Of a stretch of 64,000 bases of DNA, positions 62,475 through 64,000 are shown one piece after another. The DNA lies in contig JAHEER010000003.1 in assembly GCA_024640625.1 (NCBI GenBank), positions 50,258-114,257 on the forward strand, given 5' to 3'. The notes beneath the pieces are model-generated. The model did not search any database. It was not told the origin of the DNA and saw nothing but the letters and a program-made list of their open reading frames with translations. A program made the position numbers and the translations under genes. Every line of letters begins with the position of its first letter. Position 1 is the stretch's first letter. The stretch is from Desulfobulbaceae bacterium. GTDB taxonomy: Bacteria; Desulfobacterota; Desulfobulbia; Desulfobulbales; Desulfocapsaceae.

Positions 62475-64000
62475 ATGAGAGAATACAAGAAAACCATATG
62501 TCCTCTGGACTGTCCCGATACCTGCGGGCTGATCGCCACCTTAGAAGACGGCCGGGTCGTCGCTCTCCAGGGTGATCCTGATCATCCCTACACCAGGGGC
62601 GTTATCTGTCGCAAGATGAAGGGCTACCCGGCCCGGCTTCATGGCTCCGAGCGCATCCTGCATCCGCTGATCAGGGTCGGGGCCAAGGGGGCGGCCGACT
62701 TCAAACAGATCAGCTGGAGCCAGGCCTGGGATTATCTGAGCAACCGTCTGGCAAACGTCATCGACACCCATGGCGGCGAAGCGGTGCTGCCTTATTGCTA
62801 TGCCGGGAACATGGGGCTGATCAACCGTTTTGCGGGATTTCCGTTGTTCCACAGGATAGGGGCCTCGAAGCTCGAGCAGACAATCTGTTCGGCCACCGCC
62901 GGCGGGGGCTGGAAACACATCTGCGGCGAGGCCGGCGGAACGCCCCCGGAACATGCTGAAGACGCCGATCTGATCGTCATCTGGGGAATGAACGTCAAGG
63001 TCTCCAATCTGCACTTCTGGCCCTACGTGGTGCGGGCCAGAAAACGCGGGGCCAGGCTGCTGGTCATCGATCCCTACCGCAACGATACCGCCCGCAGCAG
63101 CGACGAGCATATCTGGGTCAGACCCGGAGGCGACGCGGCCCTGGCTCTGGGCATACTGAAGCTGATGGTTGAAAACGAGTGGCTCGATGACGCATTCATC
63201 GACAGGTGCAGCAGCGGCTTCGACGAACTGCAAGCCTACCTGCAGGCCACCGCCATGGAAGATTTCGAAGCACAGAGCAATGTCGGCCGGGCCACCATGG
63301 AGCGGCTGGCCTGTTTGTTTTTCGAGACCCCGAAGACCTTTGTGCGCATCGGCGTGGGGTTGACCAGAAACAGCAGGGGGGCGATGGCGATCCGGGCCAT
63401 CGGCTCGCTGGCCGCTGCCTGCGGATTTTTCAACGGGGAGCAGGGCCAGGGCGTGCTGCTCTTTTCCAAGGCCTTCGGCGGCGACACTTCCCTGCTGAAA
63501 ATGGAGGCGCTGGGGCCGGATGCTACCAGGGTCATCAACATGATCCATCTCGGGGAGGCGCTCACCAGCCTGGACCCGCCCGTCAAGGCCATGCTGGTCT
63601 ACAACTCAAACCCGCTCTGCGTCGCCCCGGATGCCTCGATGGTCAGAAAAGGCCTGACCCGGGAAGATCTGTTCACCGTGGTGCACGAGCAGGTGATGAC
63701 CCCCACCGCACGTTATGCCGATCTGCTGTTGCCGGCGACCACCTTCCTGGAAAACAGAGATCTCTATACCGCCTACGGCCATTTTTACCTGGGCATCGCT
63801 GAACCGGTGATCGAACCGCTGGGCGAGTCGCTCAGCAATTTTGATTTTTTCCAGACCCTGGCCCAGAAACTAGGCTACTCCGAGGAGCCGTTCAGGCAGA
63901 GTTTCAATGACCGGCTGGAGAGCTATTTCAACAGTCTTGCAGAACTTCCCGAAGGTCTTTCCTACAATGGCTACCGGCCGGGAGAGTATGTTTTGTCGAA
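62475..64000 (+). CDS. Molybdopterin (Mo/W-bisPGD) oxidoreductase, cut by window end
   Basis: At least 508 residues are visible and the frame is open at the window end. The N-terminal CPLDCPDTCG with VICRK about 28 residues later holds the four cysteines of a 4Fe-4S cluster. Cofactor-binding stretches LIVIWGMNVKVSNLHFWPYV, LVIDPYRNDTARSSDEHIWV and LVYNSNPLCVAPD are typical of the DMSO-reductase family. The Mo ligand is not certain; Cys in EQTICSATAGGG is the candidate. There is no Tat signal, so it is probably cytoplasmic. Its link to sugar metabolism is unknown. Confidence 0.85.
   Translation, partial: MREYKKTICPLDCPDTCGLIATLEDGRVVALQGDPDHPYTRGVICRKMKGYPARLHGSERILHPLIRVGAKGAADFKQISWSQAWDYLSNRLANVIDTHGGEAVLPYCYAGNMGLINRFAGFPLFHRIGASKLEQTICSATAGGGWKHICGEAGGTPPEHAEDADLIVIWGMNVKVSNLHFWPYVVRARKRGARLLVIDPYRNDTARSSDEHIWVRPGGDAALALGILKLMVENEWLDDAFIDRCSSGFDELQAYLQATAMEDFEAQSNVGRATMERLACLFFETPKTFVRIGVGLTRNSRGAMAIRAIGSLAAACGFFNGEQGQGVLLFSKAFGGDTSLLKMEALGPDATRVINMIHLGEALTSLDPPVKAMLVYNSNPLCVAPDASMVRKGLTREDLFTVVHEQVMTPTARYADLLLPATTFLENRDLYTAYGHFYLGIAEPVIEPLGESLSNFDFFQTLAQKLGYSEEPFRQSFNDRLESYFNSLAELPEGLSYNGYRPGEYVLS

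Noticed and set aside
1..64000. tRNA or rRNA genes and CRISPR arrays
   Set aside because: No cloverleaf-type sequence, rRNA text or regularly spaced repeat was seen by eye; a dedicated tRNA scan would be decisive.

Overview
The window reads as bacterial chromosome from a GC-rich Gram-negative with an outer membrane: there are porin-type signal peptides, proteins ending in phenylalanine, a lipoprotein and TolQ/ExbB-type machinery. A stand-alone AICAR transformylase, an XRE regulator with a two-CW cysteine tail, a small FmdB zinc ribbon and a molybdopterin oxidoreductase point to a Desulfobacterota (delta-proteobacterial) organism. That placement is inference from gene content. No rRNA, tRNA, CRISPR array, prophage or intact insertion sequence was seen.

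Bases 1-3650 (+) hold the end of a compact operon: a formylglycine-generating-enzyme-like domain protein, a small secreted protein, an ExbB/TolQ-type channel, and two von Willebrand A (vWA) proteins. The N-terminal helices of the vWA proteins look like the ExbD/TolR proton-path helix. Bases 3840-10080 hold a ClsC-like phospholipase D, a cation-efflux gene remnant, a GT39 membrane glycosyltransferase, an FtsB/DivIC protein, FmdB, the XRE regulator and a uracil-DNA-glycosylase-like protein with an altered active-site motif.

Bases 10077-25272 (-) form one tightly packed ten-gene operon with a good promoter whose -10 lies inside a perfect dyad. In transcription order it encodes a short FtsX permease, a LolD-like ATPase, a 1601-residue fusion of a degenerate M28 peptidase and an FtsX permease, two large multi-spanning membrane proteins (DUF6785/6784-like and OPT-like), an ABC exporter with a large insertion in its nucleotide-binding domain, a cyclic-nucleotide-binding protein, two unknown proteins and a PqqD-like protein. 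It is the strongest candidate here for an undescribed envelope transport or modification system. Bases 25384-30504 (-) hold a separate glycan operon: three glycosyltransferases, a histidine phosphatase and a polysaccharide deacetylase.

Bases 30600-36930 hold envelope proteins (a small beta-barrel candidate, a VCBS/FG-GAP protein, a strongly expressed porin, a DUF389 protein) and a DUF3604 remnant. Bases 36987-41857 (-) are a five-gene stress-type cassette (TelA-like coiled coil, DUF6384, Gly-rich coiled coil, DUF533/TerB, BON-LysM). Bases 42148-50790 hold a lipoprotein, an MFS exporter, a histidine kinase, and a DinG / polyprenyl synthase / small membrane protein / Gfo-Idh-MocA series. A 52-bp repeat occurs twice between genes.

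Bases 50933-53652 (-) encode a GlmU-type nucleotidyltransferase, AICAR transformylase and diacylglycerol kinase. Bases 53804-61617 (-) are a complete galactose-type catabolic operon (galT, galK, LacI regulator, MalK/UgpC ATPase, binding protein, two permeases). Its promoter carries a perfect LacI-type operator. Divergently lie a D-lyxose isomerase-like gene and a molybdopterin oxidoreductase cut by the window end.
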